Source of the DNA: Dehalococcoidia bacterium
Lineage (GTDB): Bacteria > Chloroflexota > Dehalococcoidia > UBA2979
Length of the DNA stretch: 14,927 nt
Reading direction: 5' to 3'
NCBI GenBank assembly: GCA_004297315.1
Contig: SCTU01000093.1
Coordinates: 1 to 14,927, forward strand
The translations under genes were made by a program, and so were the position numbers. The notes under the pieces were generated by a model. The model made no database searches and was not told where the DNA came from. It worked only from the letters and a program-made list of their open reading frames with translations. Positions 13,360 to 14,927 of the stretch are shown here, piece after piece; position 1 is the stretch's first letter; every line of letters begins with the position of its first letter.

Positions 13360-13938
13360 TCAACCCGGGCCGGCGCGCTCCGTGAAGCCCGCTGACACCG
13401 CGTCCAGGAAGCGGACGACCTCGCGAGGACTGCGGAGCCGGTGGAAGCGGATGTGCGCCCACCGCGGGGCGTGCTGCCACTCCTCGAACTGACGGCGCCG
13501 GCGGCGCGTCGTCGTGAGGGCGAAGTAGACGAGAGAGTCGGCCGACCAGACCTTGAGTTGAGGCCAGAACATCTCGTAGTTCGTGCCCCACAGCAGCACG
13601 CCCCGACGGTTCCACGAGCGGTGCAGGACGCGCCAGACGAGCAGCGGGATCGGCATGTCGAGGAAGATCACAGTGTCGGCACGCGGCCAGACGAGGTCCT
13701 GTCCGTTCTTGATGTAGTTGCCGCTCGTCACCCACTCGTCCCCCGCGATGGCGTAGCGGACGCGGTCGCGGAAGACATCGACGTGGGCCTCGCGCCAGCC
13801 GGGCTCCCAGATCAGCGCGTCGAGGTCGACGACGGGAAGGTCAAGCAGCGCCCCGAGCGCCGTCGCGAGGGTGGTTTTGCCGCTCGTGGTGCTGCCGATG
13901 CAGGCAATGCGTCGCCCGACAAGCGTGCTCGACTTCAT
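13360..13938 (-). CDS. P-loop kinase/ATPase, adenylate-kinase-like (FlaR/'topology modulation' type)
   Basis: This 192-residue protein begins with a Walker A loop GSTTSGKTT (15-23). It then shows VVDLDALIWEPGWRE, with the DxDxxxW pattern of small nucleoside-kinase-like proteins; DEWVTSGNY (67-75); and ADTVIFLDMPIPLLVWRVLH (87-106), the Walker B strand region. A basic stretch (TTTRRRRRQF, 142-151) may act as a lid or bind nucleic acid. The family is often annotated as adenylate kinase or DNA topology modulation protein; a real substrate is not established. ATG 13938 overlaps the histidine kinase stop in ATGA, which fixes the start, although the frame is open further upstream as shadow. A downstream glycosylase gene hints at a stress-related operon, nothing firmer. 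Confidence 0.82.
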   Translation of the reverse strand: MKSSTLVGRRIACIGSTTSGKTTLATALGALLDLPVVDLDALIWEPGWREAHVDVFRDRVRYAIAGDEWVTSGNYIKNGQDLVWPRADTVIFLDMPIPLLVWRVLHRSWNRRGVLLWGTNYEMFWPQLKVWSADSLVYFALTTTRRRRRQFEEWQHAPRWAHIRFHRLRSPREVVRFLDAVSAGFTERAGPG

Positions 13939-14927
13939 GCCGGAGTCCCCGCGACGGGGCGCATCGCGCGCGCGGGCCATTCGAGGCGGAACCGGGAGCC
14001 GGCCGCGTCGGAATGGACGAGCGCGGCGGCGCCACCATGCATCTCCATGATCTGCGCCACGATCGAAAGTCCCAGGCCCGTGCCGCCGATCTGAGAGCGC
14101 GTGTTGGAGGCGCGGAAGAAGCGGTGGAAGATTCTCGACTGTTCTCCGGCCGGAATGCCGGGCCCGTTGTCGATGACGTGGACGAACGCGCGTCCGGCCT
14201 CGACGCCGCACTCGATCCACACGTGGCCGCCGGCGGGCGTGAACTTCACGGCGTTGCTCGCGAGGTTGGTGATGGCACGGCTGAGGTAGCGTGGGTCGCA
14301 GTCGACAGGCACGGCCGGAACCTCCGCATGCACGGAGATGCCGACCTGCTTCGCCCGGGCCTGCAGGCCCAGCAGCGAAGCCGTCTCCTGGCAGAGCCCG
14401 ACGAGGTCGACCTCGCGCCGCTCGATCTCGGCCTGGCCGCTTTCGAGGCGGGCGAGGTCGAGCAGGTCGTCCACCATGTCGCGCATACGCGCAACGTTGC
14501 GCTGGGCTGACTCCGCGATCGCCTGCTGCTCGGGGGCCGCCGTCTCCACGATCATCTCGACGGCAGACGTCAGCACGGTTAGCGGTGTGCGCAACTCGTG
14601 CGAGACGATCGAGACGAGGTCGCGCTTGAGCCGCTCCGTCTCGAGGACGGCGGTGACGTCGCGGATGATCACCATCAGGTCCATCTCGTCGCCGCGCACC
14701 TCGGGCACCTCGTAGGAGTCGAAGACGAGGTCGCGCGCGCCCCAGGTCATCACCAGCGGCGGCTGGTCTGGCTCCTCCCGCGCGCGCCTCACCAGCGCCG
14801 CGTACAACTCACTCCCCAGCGTCCGTTTCACCGTCCCGCGTTCCCCGACTAGATCGTGGAGCGCGACGCCGAGGAGCCCGACGGCGGCCGGGTTGCAGAC
14901 GATGCAGACGGTGTCCGGGCGTTCGAC
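13935..14927 (-). CDS. PAS-containing sensor histidine kinase, N-terminus cut by the window edge
   Basis: The frame is open to the window end, so the ATG at 14831 is internal and the true start lies beyond 14927. About 330 residues are visible. The first part (DTVCIVCNPAAVGLLGV, then EMDLMVIIRDVTAVLETERL) is PAS-like and leads straight into the dimerisation helix. The H-box is SIVSHELRTPLTVLTS with the phosphorylated His encoded at 14600-14598. The N-box is AITNLASNAVKFTP, the G1 box VIDNGPGIPAGE, then FFRASNTRSQIGGTGLGLSI. These show a complete ATP-binding domain. No response regulator is in the window; its partner may be upstream. No membrane helix is seen in the visible part. Its stop overlaps the P-loop kinase start. 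Confidence 0.92.
   Translation of the reverse strand, partial: VERPDTVCIVCNPAAVGLLGVALHDLVGERGTVKRTLGSELYAALVRRAREEPDQPPLVMTWGARDLVFDSYEVPEVRGDEMDLMVIIRDVTAVLETERLKRDLVSIVSHELRTPLTVLTSAVEMIVETAAPEQQAIAESAQRNVARMRDMVDDLLDLARLESGQAEIERREVDLVGLCQETASLLGLQARAKQVGISVHAEVPAVPVDCDPRYLSRAITNLASNAVKFTPAGGHVWIECGVEAGRAFVHVIDNGPGIPAGEQSRIFHRFFRASNTRSQIGGTGLGLSIVAQIMEMHGGAAALVHSDAAGSRFRLEWPARAMRPVAGTPA

Noticed and set aside
1..14927. Mobile elements, CRISPR arrays, tRNA genes or a defence island
   Set aside because: No transposase or integrase motifs, no regularly spaced repeats and no tRNA-like cloverleaf were found; composition is uniform throughout.

Overview
The window is about 15 kb of very GC-rich (roughly 70%) bacterial chromosome. 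It is packed with ordinary chromosomal genes, and no gap between genes exceeds about 110 bases. I see no tRNA, rRNA, CRISPR array, insertion sequence or phage gene. Several features would fit a high-GC lineage such as Chloroflexota or Actinobacteriota: an RskA-type anti-sigma factor without zinc ligands, HxlR and hotdog-fold lipid enzymes, many GTG starts, and gene after gene joined by 4-base ATGA or GTGA overlaps. My weak preference is Chloroflexota (Thermomicrobia or Dehalococcoidia-like). This is inference; no marker gene here settles it.

Layout. (1) 1-2413, plus strand: the end of a multi-pass membrane protein, then an ECF sigma factor overlapping its membrane anti-sigma factor. (2) 2427-3608, minus: an AI-2E-family transporter, divergent from (3) 3675-5921, plus: a Fur-family metal regulator followed by a Zn/Mn ABC ATPase and permease. 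A perfect 8-bp inverted repeat covers the predicted transcription start of the transporter genes. (4) 6025-7557, plus: a GltD-like FAD/Fe-S oxidoreductase with its own promoter and no large subunit next to it. (5) 7668-9287, plus: a tightly coupled HxlR regulator and three successive hotdog-fold genes (FAS1/MaoC-N dehydratase-like, MaoC hydratase, PaaI-type thioesterase). (6) 9284-12599, minus: formyltransferase, alanine dehydrogenase and MFS transporter as one operon. (7) 12681-14927, minus: a sensor histidine kinase (N-terminus cut by the window), a P-loop kinase and an AlkA-like DNA glycosylase.

How the genes may work together. The sigma/anti-sigma pair is a self-contained envelope or oxidative signalling switch. 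The Fur-family protein probably controls the adjacent metal importer, which lacks a local binding protein. The HxlR operon looks like a small inducible acyl-CoA or acyl-ACP unit: a two-subunit hydratase plus a thioesterase under a cysteine-containing regulator. In the formyltransferase-alanine dehydrogenase-MFS operon, the first protein resembles the 10-formyl-tetrahydrofolate hydrolase domain of eukaryotic ALDH1L1 more than Met-tRNA formyltransferase, so one-carbon and amino-acid metabolism appear linked there. The most promising leads are the HxlR-hotdog operon, the stand-alone ALDH1L1-like protein, and the palindrome in the metal-transport promoter. I did not find a clear defence or mobile system.
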